Shown here: piece after piece, positions 13,509-20,738 of the stretch
Numbering within the stretch: the first letter of the stretch is position 1
How the letters are laid out: each line of letters begins with the position of its first letter
Notes under the pieces: generated by a model
What the model was told of the DNA's origin: nothing
Database searches by the model: none
What the model saw: only the letters and a program-made list of their open reading frames with translations
Position numbers and translations under genes: made by a program
Assembly: GCA_964527995.1 (NCBI GenBank)
Contig: CAZGRP010000068.1
Location: forward strand, 1 to 20,751
Direction: 5' to 3'
DNA length: 20,751 nucleotides
Source: CAZGRP01 sp964527995
Lineage (GTDB): Bacteria > Zhuqueibacterota > Zhuqueibacteria > Oceanimicrobiales > CAZGRP01

Positions 13509-14343
13509 ATCCCTTGCCCTTCGAGTCCTTGGCGCCGGATTCCTGGAGACCAGCGCCAAGCCCGCAATCCCGCGCCAGCTCTTCAGCAGACATGCCATAG
13601 AACCGCTGCAAATACCCCTCCGTCTCCAGCAGATGCCGGGACAGCGGCCTCTGGTCGCGCTCAATCAGATACTTGAGCTCACGCAGATCCCTTGACCAGC
13701 GGAACCCTGTGAAGAATTCGGCGCCGCGAAACTGAGTCTTGTAGAGCGCGTTCCGCGTATAGCAGCTTCCCAGGTAAAGATGGCGAAGGCCAGCCTCGTG
13801 AAAGCGCTGCACGGCCGCCGTCATCATGTACATGCCAAGGTTGCGACGGTAGTAGGTCAGGTCATAGAAGGCGTAGTAATAGTAGGCCATCTCCGGCGGA
13901 GCGTGGTAAAGCGTCACCACGCCTACATCGCGGCCCGTTCGCAGATCGCGGTAAAGGAGTACGTGCGAAGTAATGGCCGAGCCGAAAAGCCGGTCCAGCC
14001 TCTCGAAGGTCATCACGTCGCGCCCGAATCGAATGTCAGCGTACTCTTTGCAGAAGGAGCGCCACTCGTCGTCATAACGGAACTCGCCCCGCGGCAGCAG
14101 GCGCGCCTCGATCCCGGCACACCGCCTCAGAATGCGGCGATTCTCCGACGTTGGAGTGAAGTCGGCCAGAGCGACTCGGACGCTGCGGCAGAGGTAGAAG
14201 CGATCGAGATTGGGCGAGGAGGGCAAGAAACCGTGAGAGAAGAACTGAAACGGCATCTCCCCTCCTTCTGGGAAAGCCCAGATCGCATAGGGGAAAATGT
14301 AGTTCTCGTAGTCTGATTTGGCTTCCGAGAATAACAGCCGCAT
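13507..14343 (-). CDS. ATE/Bpt-like arginyl- or leucyl-tRNA-protein transferase homologue (GNAT fold), divergent
   Basis: A 278-residue protein. The ATG at 14343 is chosen because AGGAGG lies 5 bases upstream; a GTG two codons earlier overlaps that Shine-Dalgarno. Residues 52-74 (CRSVRVALADFTPTSENRR and on) match the CVPVRV...F.PS.SQRR segment of aspartate/glutamate leucyltransferase Bpt, and 168-210 (RNLGMYMM, EAGLRHLYLG, LYKTQFRGAEF) match the LGTY...YLGYWI...MNYKARF.P core of the ATE C-terminal domain. These enzymes attach an amino acid from tRNA to protein N-termini, marking them for degradation. The usual N-terminal Cys-rich motif (CPYLP, CxxC) is absent; only C52 of that region remains. 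The N-terminus is therefore rebuilt, and substrate or activity may differ. It ends a minus-strand cluster, 46 bases after a HAD phosphatase gene. Confidence 0.68.
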   Translation of the reverse strand: MRLLFSEAKSDYENYIFPYAIWAFPEGGEMPFQFFSHGFLPSSPNLDRFYLCRSVRVALADFTPTSENRRILRRCAGIEARLLPRGEFRYDDEWRSFCKEYADIRFGRDVMTFERLDRLFGSAITSHVLLYRDLRTGRDVGVVTLYHAPPEMAYYYYAFYDLTYYRRNLGMYMMTAAVQRFHEAGLRHLYLGSCYTRNALYKTQFRGAEFFTGFRWSRDLRELKYLIERDQRPLSRHLLETEGYLQRFYGMSAEELARDCGLGAGLQESGAKDSKGKG

Positions 14344-14389
14344 GCGCACCTCCTACTCCAGTGGAACAGCCAGAGGGAAATGTGGTGGT

Positions 14390-15085
14390 TTAGAAGATCT
14401 CTTTCAGTTCGAAAAGATCTGCGACTTCGGCGTCTGCGATGCCGTCCTCGATGACGCGCCTTGTTGGGTTGTAGAAGATGGCATGCCAGCCTGCCCGCTT
14501 TGCTCCGAGCACGTCGTCCTCGTACGAATCGCCCACATAGACCAGCTCCGCCGGCCGGTGGCCACAGGCGGCCAGGGCCGCATCGAAGATCTCGGGCTGC
14601 GGTTTCATGGCACCAACCGAGTCGGAATAGATCACATAGCGAAAATAGTCGCTGATGCCCAGCAACGCCAGCTTGTCCCCCTGGATTTCGGCAAAGCCGT
14701 TGGAAAGAATCCCAAGCTCGTACCGGCCCCCCAGGTACTCGAGCGCCGGCACGACATTCGGGCAGGTGAACTTCTGGGAGGAGTAGATGGCGACATACTC
14801 CACGGCGAGTTCCTCGGCGAGCAAAGCCGAGCCTCCAAGACGCCGCAGCGTGTGGGTGAAGCGCTGCACGCGCAGATCAGAGGGGGAAACGACCCCCTGC
14901 GACATCTGCTTCCACAGCCGAAGGTTCTCTTCCGAGTAGGTGTGCAACCACCTCTCGAAGTCGACTTCAGGCGGCAGGCGCCTGCGGTAGCGCTGAAAGA
15001 GAATCCTGTGTGCGGCACGCTCGGCGGCGTTGTGATCGAAAAGGGTGTTGTCCAGATCGAAAAAGATCGTCTTCACGCGTTTCAT
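14390..15085 (-). CDS. HAD-family phosphatase, YjjG/YfnB-like
   Basis: A 231-residue cytoplasmic HAD hydrolase. The ATG at 15085 follows GGAGG by 5 bases and starts right at the catalytic motif; an upstream start at 15175 adds 30 unrelated residues. Motif I is FFDLDNT with nucleophile D10 and acid D12; motif II is ILSNG (S128, N129); motif III is K161 in MKPQPEIF; motif IV is GDSYEDD (G185, D186, D190). A helical C1 cap lies between motifs I and II (about 20-105). Length and the AMKP/VGDSYEDDVLGAKRAGW pattern resemble the pyrimidine-nucleotide phosphatase YjjG, which removes non-canonical nucleotides, but HAD substrates cannot be read from motifs. It lies 97 bases after the dehydrogenase gene and 46 bases before the ATE-like gene. 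Confidence 0.88.
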   Translation of the reverse strand: MKRVKTIFFDLDNTLFDHNAAERAAHRILFQRYRRRLPPEVDFERWLHTYSEENLRLWKQMSQGVVSPSDLRVQRFTHTLRRLGGSALLAEELAVEYVAIYSSQKFTCPNVVPALEYLGGRYELGILSNGFAEIQGDKLALLGISDYFRYVIYSDSVGAMKPQPEIFDAALAACGHRPAELVYVGDSYEDDVLGAKRAGWHAIFYNPTRRVIEDGIADAEVADLFELKEIF

Positions 15086-15181
15086 GATTGCCTCCGCCGC
15101 CAGGATAATCTCCATCAACCGGAATCGATGGGCCCGAGCAAAGCATCCGCAGGTTGGAAGCCCGCGCCACAACAAGGGTAC

Positions 15182-16207
15182 TCAATCGAGCGCCACGTGA
15201 ACCTTCATCTTCGCACGGCCGCTTTCGACCAGATCCAGAGCCTTGCGGAATTCGTCCAGCGGCAGCACCTCACCAATCAGTGGCTCCACGTCGACGGCAC
15301 CGCTCTTGAGCAGCTCGGTGGCCGGCGCATAGGTTTTGCGAATGGCAAACGAACCGATGATCTCGATGTCGCGCTTGTAGATGTCGAAGGGGCGCACGGA
15401 CATGGTTTCCTCAGGGTGGCAGACCCCGAAAACCAGAAGACGGCCCGTGGGCTTGACGAACTCTATGGCCTGCTCGACGACCTCGGCCACGCCGGTGGCA
15501 TCAATAACGACGTCGAAGCCGTACGGTGCGGCATCGCGCAGAACCTCAGCCGTCTGCGGGCCGGCGAGCAGCGTGATGTCTGCCCCCAGGCGCTCGGCGA
15601 CCTCGAGCTTGTCCCGCCGGAGGTCCACCATGGCGACGCGGGCTGCTCCGTTCACTTTACTCGCCAGAAGATGCAGGCAACCAATAGGACCGGCACCAAA
15701 GATCAGCACATCGGCACCGAGCGGGATGCGGGCTCGCTCCTGACCGTAGACCACGCAGGCCAGCGGCTCGGCCATGGCCGCCTGGTTGAACGACAGGCCT
15801 GAAAAGGGGTAGCAGTTCTTGGCCGGAACCTGAACATACTCGGCAAAGCAGCCGTTCCGGGTCACGCCGATGCCGTTCCAGTTCAGGCAGTGGTTTTGCA
15901 GGTTACGGCGGCAGAAATAGCACGCCTCGCAGAAGACGGACGGGTCGATCATCACCTGCTGGCCTGGCTCCAGATCCGACACCTCGCTGCCGGTTTCAAC
16001 AACGACCCCTGCCGCCTCGTGACCTGGAATCAAGGGATAGGTCGGCAGGAACTCGCCACGGAAGATGTGCACATCGGTGGCGCACACACCCACCGCTTTG
16101 GGGTGGACCAGCACATCCAGTGGGCCCAGCGCAGGCACCGGCACTTCTTTGATCGCCAGCGACCTTTTGTGCTCGAAAACTACTGCTTTCATCATTCGAG
16201 GACTCAT
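15182..16207 (-). CDS. Zinc-dependent medium-chain alcohol/polyol dehydrogenase
   Basis: A 341-residue MDR enzyme. The ATG at 16207 follows GGGAGGG by about 8 bases; an earlier start would overlap the upstream gene's stop. Catalytic zinc site: C42 in GVCATD, H63-E64 in PGHEAAG and E147 in AEPLA. Structural zinc site: C93, C96, C99 and C107 in the regular CxxCxxCx7C spacing. NAD-binding motif GAGPIG at 171-176. Both sites are complete, so it should be an active tetrameric-type dehydrogenase like sorbitol, threonine or L-iditol dehydrogenases. Its position 22 bases after a Cof-type sugar phosphatase and close to a sugar isomerase-like gene suggests a polyol or sugar substrate, oxidised with NAD. 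Confidence 0.92.
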   Translation of the reverse strand: MSPRMMKAVVFEHKRSLAIKEVPVPALGPLDVLVHPKAVGVCATDVHIFRGEFLPTYPLIPGHEAAGVVVETGSEVSDLEPGQQVMIDPSVFCEACYFCRRNLQNHCLNWNGIGVTRNGCFAEYVQVPAKNCYPFSGLSFNQAAMAEPLACVVYGQERARIPLGADVLIFGAGPIGCLHLLASKVNGAARVAMVDLRRDKLEVAERLGADITLLAGPQTAEVLRDAAPYGFDVVIDATGVAEVVEQAIEFVKPTGRLLVFGVCHPEETMSVRPFDIYKRDIEIIGSFAIRKTYAPATELLKSGAVDVEPLIGEVLPLDEFRKALDLVESGRAKMKVHVALD

Positions 16208-16229
16208 TTCCGGTTCCCTCCCGTCCTGG

Positions 16230-17096
16230 TTAGGCTGACAAGAGTCCAAAGTGGGCAAGAGCCTTGTAGATGCCGTCTCGATCGTTGCTGTCGGTCAGAT
16301 AGTAGTTTGCCTTGCGCATCTCGGCCACGGCGTTCCCCATGATGACCGGATATCCCACGCCATCGAGCATGGGCTCATCGTTGAACCAATCCCCAAAGGC
16401 CATCGTCTCCTCGGGTGCGACACCCAACTGTGCCATCACCCGGCTCAACCCCTTGAACTTGTCTACTCCGTGCGGGCGGATGGTGACCTGGCTGTAGGCG
16501 TCGGCAAATTCCGGATAGAACTGCTCCCAAACCCGGGAGACGAAGGCGTCGCAGGTGCCGTCCATGCTCGTCCGAAAGCGCGAGTGAAACTCCGTCACAT
16601 TCTCGTTTCGGCCGAGCACCCAGATGACCAGCGGATCAATCTCCATTGCGTCTTCGGTCTCCAGCGCCAGGGCGTCCTCCTCGGTAAGATAGAATTTCTC
16701 CTTTTCGACCTCGACAAACCGGCGCACGAACGGATCGCTCAGGGATCGGCGGTGGTAGAGGTAGTAGGGCCGTGGCCCGCGGTAGAAGATGGGGTGACAT
16801 CCGGCAGCGTCACTCAATTCGGCGACCCAGCGGCTGCGCTCGACCCCCAAGGTGACGGCATAGAGCGGCTTCTCGTCGGCATCGCAGACGTAGGCGCCGT
16901 CATAGGTGACCATGTAGCCTTTGAGTCCCAGCTCCCGGGCGATGGGTGCGGCGCTGTTCACACAGCGACCGGTGACGAGCACCATCGGTATGCCGCGAGC
17001 CCGAAGCTCAGCCACAGCCTTTTTCGTGCTCTGCAGAATCTCGCTACGGGAGTTCAAAAGCGTTCCGTCGATGTCGAAGGCAATAAGCTTGATCAC
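16230..17096 (-). CDS. Cof-type HAD phosphatase (subfamily IIB)
   Basis: A 288-residue cytoplasmic phosphatase starting at GTG 17096, nine bases after AAGGA and only 12 bases after the stop of the TIM-barrel gene. Motif I is FDIDGTLL (D8, D10), motif II LVTGR (T42), motif III Lys at 213 or 215 in VDKFKG, motif IV GDWFNDEPML (D236, D240). The IIB alpha/beta cap lies between residues about 85 and 195. The C-terminal NDRDGIYKAL resembles the N-D-x-D-G-V-A motif of the Cof family. Members hydrolyse sugar phosphates, FMN or pyridoxal phosphate. In this cluster a sugar phosphate is likely; that is inference from neighbours. Confidence 0.9.
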   Translation of the reverse strand: MIKLIAFDIDGTLLNSRSEILQSTKKAVAELRARGIPMVLVTGRCVNSAAPIARELGLKGYMVTYDGAYVCDADEKPLYAVTLGVERSRWVAELSDAAGCHPIFYRGPRPYYLYHRRSLSDPFVRRFVEVEKEKFYLTEEDALALETEDAMEIDPLVIWVLGRNENVTEFHSRFRTSMDGTCDAFVSRVWEQFYPEFADAYSQVTIRPHGVDKFKGLSRVMAQLGVAPEETMAFGDWFNDEPMLDGVGYPVIMGNAVAEMRKANYYLTDSNDRDGIYKALAHFGLLSA

Positions 17097-17108
17097 AGGT
17101 TGTCATCC

Positions 17109-18065
17109 TTAGCCAGTGTCTTTGGTTGTTCCAAACAGTAGCCGGCGTGCGTAACGGATACTGGCCTCGAGGTGGGCCATTTCGTCCCGCAGCAGGCTCT
17201 CCTTGTCAATCTCTGGATGAAAGTGCTCGGGAAGAAGTACCTCGGCCGGATCGTACGGTCCCGGGCGTGGCTTCCAGAAGTCCGCTGCCGGGAGTGCCTT
17301 TGCCGGCGCAGCAGGCGGCCCCAACAGCTGCGAGTAGCCGTAGCAGAGCTGCACCAGCATGCGGTCGCACGGAGAGCGCCGCCTGAGAATGTCGACGATG
17401 GCCGCCAGGTCGATGATCCCCCAGCCCAGGCGGGTGCCGGCCGACCGCAGGCCGTCTTCCGCCTGGACGATGACCTGGTCCTTGAGATGCACGCCGATCG
17501 TGAAGGGGGCCAGGGTCCAGGCCGCCTGCTGCGGATCTTCCCAGAGCACCAGCGAATTGCCGGTGTCGAACAGAACGCCGATCCATTCACTGCCCACCCA
17601 CTGCACGAGTTCGACGAGCTGAGGAGCGCTCACGTCTTCGTGGTTCTCGACGGCCACGCGCACGCCCAACCTGGCGGCGATATCCGCCAGCCGGCGCAGG
17701 TTGTTTGGAGCGGCCGACCATTCCTTGTCGATCTCGCCTCCAGCCGCGATCACCGTCCGTACCAGATCCCCGCCAAGATAGCGGCACAGCTCGAGCACCG
17801 GAGCCAGACGATCGGGGTCGGTGCCGGCACTGGCCAGCTCGACAAAGTAGTGGCGCATGCTGAGCCGGCGGCGAAGGTGTCGATAATGCGCCGGCGTGTC
17901 GCCCGAGAGATGTCGATTGTGAGGACCGTTGAGGTTGATCTGCACGCCGTCCAGCCCCCAGCGATCGACCAGGTCCAGAAGGTCGAACACATTGAACTTG
18001 TCAAGGTCGTAATGCAGATGCAGGCTGAAAGAGTCGAGTCCCAGGGCAAACCGGCGGTCGGTCAT
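17109..18065 (-). CDS. TIM-barrel sugar phosphate isomerase/epimerase-like protein (AP endonuclease 2 family)
   Basis: A 318-residue protein. The ATG at 18065 overlaps the preceding stop as ATGA with no Shine-Dalgarno, so it is translated by coupling; an earlier in-frame start at 18257 would run 64 residues into the upstream gene. The sequence shows the alternating strand/helix pattern of the xylose-isomerase-like barrel: N-terminal FALGLDSFSLHL, then GVQINL (40-45), AVENHED with likely metal ligand E140 and H142, FDTGN with D167, and GVHLKD with H193 and D196. These are the positions of the metal-binding and acid/base residues of the family, so activity is likely. Members epimerise or isomerise sugars and sugar acids. 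It sits second in a tightly spaced cluster with a Cof phosphatase and a polyol dehydrogenase. Confidence 0.85.
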   Translation of the reverse strand: MTDRRFALGLDSFSLHLHYDLDKFNVFDLLDLVDRWGLDGVQINLNGPHNRHLSGDTPAHYRHLRRRLSMRHYFVELASAGTDPDRLAPVLELCRYLGGDLVRTVIAAGGEIDKEWSAAPNNLRRLADIAARLGVRVAVENHEDVSAPQLVELVQWVGSEWIGVLFDTGNSLVLWEDPQQAAWTLAPFTIGVHLKDQVIVQAEDGLRSAGTRLGWGIIDLAAIVDILRRRSPCDRMLVQLCYGYSQLLGPPAAPAKALPAADFWKPRPGPYDPAEVLLPEHFHPEIDKESLLRDEMAHLEASIRYARRLLFGTTKDTG

Positions 18066-18667
18066 CGGATGGCGTCGCGATAGCAGAATTCGATCAACAA
18101 TCGGATCTCTTCGAGCTGAATGCTCTCGAGGATGTTGAGAAGGGCAGGGTCCTGCGATTCGAGCGCCATCTGGCACCAATCGATGAAAAGCGCGGGTTCC
18201 CACTTGCCGCGTTGTTCGAGATCTGCGGTTGCAGCGGCACACCAGTCCGTGTCGCACTTCTCCAGAATCTCCACCGCGGCCACGTAGAGATGATCAAGAA
18301 CCGGGTGCGGCCCGATGCGCCGGAACCAGTACTGGCTGTTGCTCAAATCCGGCTCGCGACGGTGCACGATGGCGTGACAGTAGCTACCGACGCTGCTGTT
18401 CACTGTCTGCGACAGCTCGTGGGCCTCTGGCAGGCAGTCATTCCACAGAAACAAGCTGGCGAACAGGGCACGCGCCGCCTCTTTCGAATGCACTTCCCGT
18501 TCGCCGAAAAGCTCGGGCAGGGTGATGTTCATCAGCCGGCGTCGTAGGGCTTCGTCGTAGGGCTTTCGCACAACGAGAGGCGGTGGCGCAGGCCGCCGCT
18601 CCAACGTGTCCACGATCTCTTCGAGCTTCCCCATGTACTGTCGCTGATGATTCGGCAGATCCACCAT
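18062..18667 (-). CDS. Conserved protein of unknown function with HRREPD and YWFRR motifs
   Basis: A 201-residue soluble protein with no signal peptide or membrane segment, mostly predicted helical. The ATG at 18667 has only a weak GGA-type ribosome binding site; a TTG at 18733 would add 22 residues of poor character, so the start is uncertain. The striking part is residues 95-122: SYCHAIVHRREPD (95-107), then SNSQYWFRRIG (109-119) and HP (121-122), dense in His, Arg, Glu and Trp as if forming a catalytic or ligand site. From memory, similar proteins with an SYWHAIMHRREPD-like core exist without assigned function in Planctomycetes, Verrucomicrobia and Acidobacteria. Its stop overlaps the start of the TIM-barrel gene by 4 bases, implying fixed stoichiometry and a shared pathway. 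I do not assign a function. Confidence 0.75.
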   Translation of the reverse strand: MVDLPNHQRQYMGKLEEIVDTLERRPAPPPLVVRKPYDEALRRRLMNITLPELFGEREVHSKEAARALFASLFLWNDCLPEAHELSQTVNSSVGSYCHAIVHRREPDLSNSQYWFRRIGPHPVLDHLYVAAVEILEKCDTDWCAAATADLEQRGKWEPALFIDWCQMALESQDPALLNILESIQLEEIRLLIEFCYRDAIR

Positions 18668-18732
18668 AGTGATCCAGATTCGTTCGCGTCGGCAGTCGCA
18701 CTGAGGACCCAGGCCCGAGGTGAGGACAAGCA

Positions 18733-18762
18733 AATGTAAGAAAATCGTAGCTGAAAATGCAA
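18733..18762 (-). promoter_or_regulatory. Weak candidate promoter of the minus-strand sugar cluster
   Basis: TTGCAT (18757-18762), 18-base spacer and TACATT (18733-18738) on the minus strand, about 66 bases before the ATG at 18667. The -10 box matches 4 of 6 bases and the -35 box 3 of 6. The -35 hexamer equals that of the tRNA promoter candidate. Confidence 0.25.
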
Positions 18763-18770
18763 CGGAAAAG

Positions 18771-18797
18771 ATCTCCGTCGTCGTTCGTTACGGAGAT
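18771..18797. repeat. 8-bp perfect inverted repeat in the divergent promoter region
   Basis: ATCTCCGT (18771-18778) and ACGGAGAT (18790-18797) are exact complements with an 11-base spacer. It lies between the two divergent promoters, directly upstream of the -35 box at 18803, where an operator controlling one or both transcripts would be expected. Confidence 0.4.
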
Positions 18798-18802
18798 TTC
18801 GC

Positions 18803-18831
18803 TTGCGAATCCATCAAACGCGGCCTATATT
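18803..18831 (+). promoter_or_regulatory. Sigma-70-type promoter of the methionine/folate gene
   Basis: TTGCGA (18803-18808), an exact 17-base spacer and TATATT (18826-18831), matching 4 of 6 and 5 of 6 consensus bases. Transcription would start near 18838, leaving a leader of about 68 bases before the ATG at 18906. No SAM or cobalamin riboswitch motif was recognised in that leader, and it is too short for one. Confidence 0.55.
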
Positions 18832-18905
18832 TCGGTGAGGACCACCCTCCCCGACTTCTCTGACATTCCATGATCCGGGCAGTCGCTTCTTCCAGGAGAC
18901 ACCCA

Positions 18906-20738
18906 ATGGCGCAAGAATTCTTGGAGCGCATCGCACACGATCTGATCGTTGGCGATGGAGCCATGGGCACCATGATCTACAGCAAAGGCGTCCCCATCGC
19001 CCAGAGCTACGACGAGCTGAATCGCACCCATCCGGAAATCATCCTCGAAATTCACCGGGCCTACGTGGCGGCCGGGGCTCAGGCCATTGAAACAAATACC
19101 TTCACTGCCAACCGCATCAAGCTCAGTCGCTACGGGCTGGAGCACGATGTCGCGGAATTGAACGAGCGCGGCGCCCGTCTTGCGCGCGAAGCGGCAGGCG
19201 CAAACGTCTTTGTCCTCGGCTCAGTTGGACCGCTGCGCGGCCGCCAGGTCGAGGAATGGAGTCCTGCCGAGATGCGCGAGGCGCTTACCGAGCAAATCGC
19301 CGCGCTGGCCTCGGCCGGAGTCGATGCGGTGCTGTTCGAGACCTTCGGCTATCTCGAGGATCTTCTCCTGGCGCTGGAGGTCGAAAAGGAGACCACCGAC
19401 CTGCCGGCGATCTGCCAGCTCAACCTCGACGATGACGGCTTTTCCCGCGATGGAGTCCATGTGGTGCAGGCCTTCGAGCGCCTGCGGGCGGCGGGGGCCG
19501 ACGTGGTCGGTTTGAACTGCATGAAAGGGCCGGCGGGGATGCTGCGGGTTTTGGAGCAGGTTCCTTTAGAAGAAGGCCTCTACATATCGGCCATGCCCAA
19601 CGCCGGCCTTCCCGCCTACGTCGACGGCCGCTACATGTACCTCTCCTCTCCGGATTACTTCGCCGAAAGCGCCTTGAAACTGCGGCAGCAGGGAGTGCGG
19701 CTAATCGGCGGTTGCTGCGGCACCACCCCCGATCATGTACGCGCCATCGCCGAAGCGCTCGAGGGCCTGGAACCGGTGACGGAAAAAAAGGTGGTCGTCC
19801 AGTTCAAGGCTACGCCCTCGCCGCGACCGCACGAGCCGGCCGAGTCTCCGTTGTTGCAGCAAGTGAATTCGCATAAGACCGTCATCGTCGAACTCGATCC
19901 ACCGCGGAGTCTGAAGTATGAAGTCATCATTCAGGGTGCCCGGGCCCTGCAAAAGTCCGGTGCCGACGCCATCACCATGGCCGACAACTCCCTGGCCGTA
20001 ACGCGCATGAGCAATGTTGCGCTCGGTTACCTGGTCAAGGAGAAGGTCGGGCTGCGGCCGATCATCCATGTCTCGTGCCGCGACAAGAACCTCATCGGCC
20101 TGCAGTCGGAGCTGATGGGTCTCTATGCCCTGGGCATCGACCATGTCCTGGCCCTTACCGGCGACCCGGCCAAATGGGGCGACCTGCCGGGCGCAACTTC
20201 GGTCTATGATCTCAACTCGATCAAGCTGGTGGAGCAGATCAAGCAGCTCAACGCCGGCATCTCCTTCTCGGGCCGCAATCTGGATGAACGCACCAACTTT
20301 ACGGTCGGAGTGGCCTTCAACCCACACGTACCCCGTCTGGAGCCGCAGCTCAGCAGGCTGCGCAAGAAGGTCGCGGCCGGGGCCGACTTCATCATGACCC
20401 AACCCATCTACGATCCAAAGCAGGCCCAGACCCTCCACGATGTCCTGGCGGAATTCGAGATTCCCGTGTTCGTCGGTGTGATGCCACTGGTGAGCGCCCG
20501 CAATGCCGAGTTTCTCCATCACGAAGTGCCGGGGATCGAGATCCCGGAAGCCATCCGCAAGCGCATGGCGCTGCATGACGGCGGAGAACAGGCACGCCGG
20601 GAGGGCCTTGCCATTTGCAGGGACGTCCTGGACGCCATCCTTGAGCTGTTCAATGGCATTTATCTGATCACGCCCTTCGCGCGCTACGAGATGACGGCCG
20701 CGCTCACCGCCTATGTGCGCGACCGGAGCCGCTTATGA
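18906..20738 (+). CDS. Bifunctional homocysteine S-methyltransferase / methylenetetrahydrofolate reductase
   Basis: A 610-residue fusion like B. subtilis YitJ (about 612). The ATG at 18906 follows AGGAG by 7 bases; an ATG at 18870 adds 12 unrelated residues. The N-terminal homocysteine-binding barrel (1-290) opens with GDGAMGTMIYSKGV, has ETNTF (62-66), and carries the three zinc-binding cysteines C205 (GLNCMKGP), C270 and C271 (GGCCGTTPDH). The MetF domain (about 320-605) has E329 in VELDPP, the likely catalytic Glu, LTGDP for flavin binding near 420, and GADFIMTQPIYD. It should reduce methylene-THF to methyl-THF with FAD and activate homocysteine for methylation. It lacks the THF- and cobalamin-binding modules of full MetH; in other bacteria these are encoded separately or the fusion works beside another methionine synthase. 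Its stop overlaps a following start codon. Confidence 0.95.
   Translation: MAQEFLERIAHDLIVGDGAMGTMIYSKGVPIAQSYDELNRTHPEIILEIHRAYVAAGAQAIETNTFTANRIKLSRYGLEHDVAELNERGARLAREAAGANVFVLGSVGPLRGRQVEEWSPAEMREALTEQIAALASAGVDAVLFETFGYLEDLLLALEVEKETTDLPAICQLNLDDDGFSRDGVHVVQAFERLRAAGADVVGLNCMKGPAGMLRVLEQVPLEEGLYISAMPNAGLPAYVDGRYMYLSSPDYFAESALKLRQQGVRLIGGCCGTTPDHVRAIAEALEGLEPVTEKKVVVQFKATPSPRPHEPAESPLLQQVNSHKTVIVELDPPRSLKYEVIIQGARALQKSGADAITMADNSLAVTRMSNVALGYLVKEKVGLRPIIHVSCRDKNLIGLQSELMGLYALGIDHVLALTGDPAKWGDLPGATSVYDLNSIKLVEQIKQLNAGISFSGRNLDERTNFTVGVAFNPHVPRLEPQLSRLRKKVAAGADFIMTQPIYDPKQAQTLHDVLAEFEIPVFVGVMPLVSARNAEFLHHEVPGIEIPEAIRKRMALHDGGEQARREGLAICRDVLDAILELFNGIYLITPFARYEMTAALTAYVRDRSRL

Noticed and set aside
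14318..15802. 494-codon plus-strand open frame
   Set aside because: Antisense to the HAD phosphatase and dehydrogenase genes, both with complete active sites.
16251..18083. Plus-strand open frames of about 300 codons
   Set aside because: Antisense to the Cof phosphatase and TIM-barrel genes; no supporting features.
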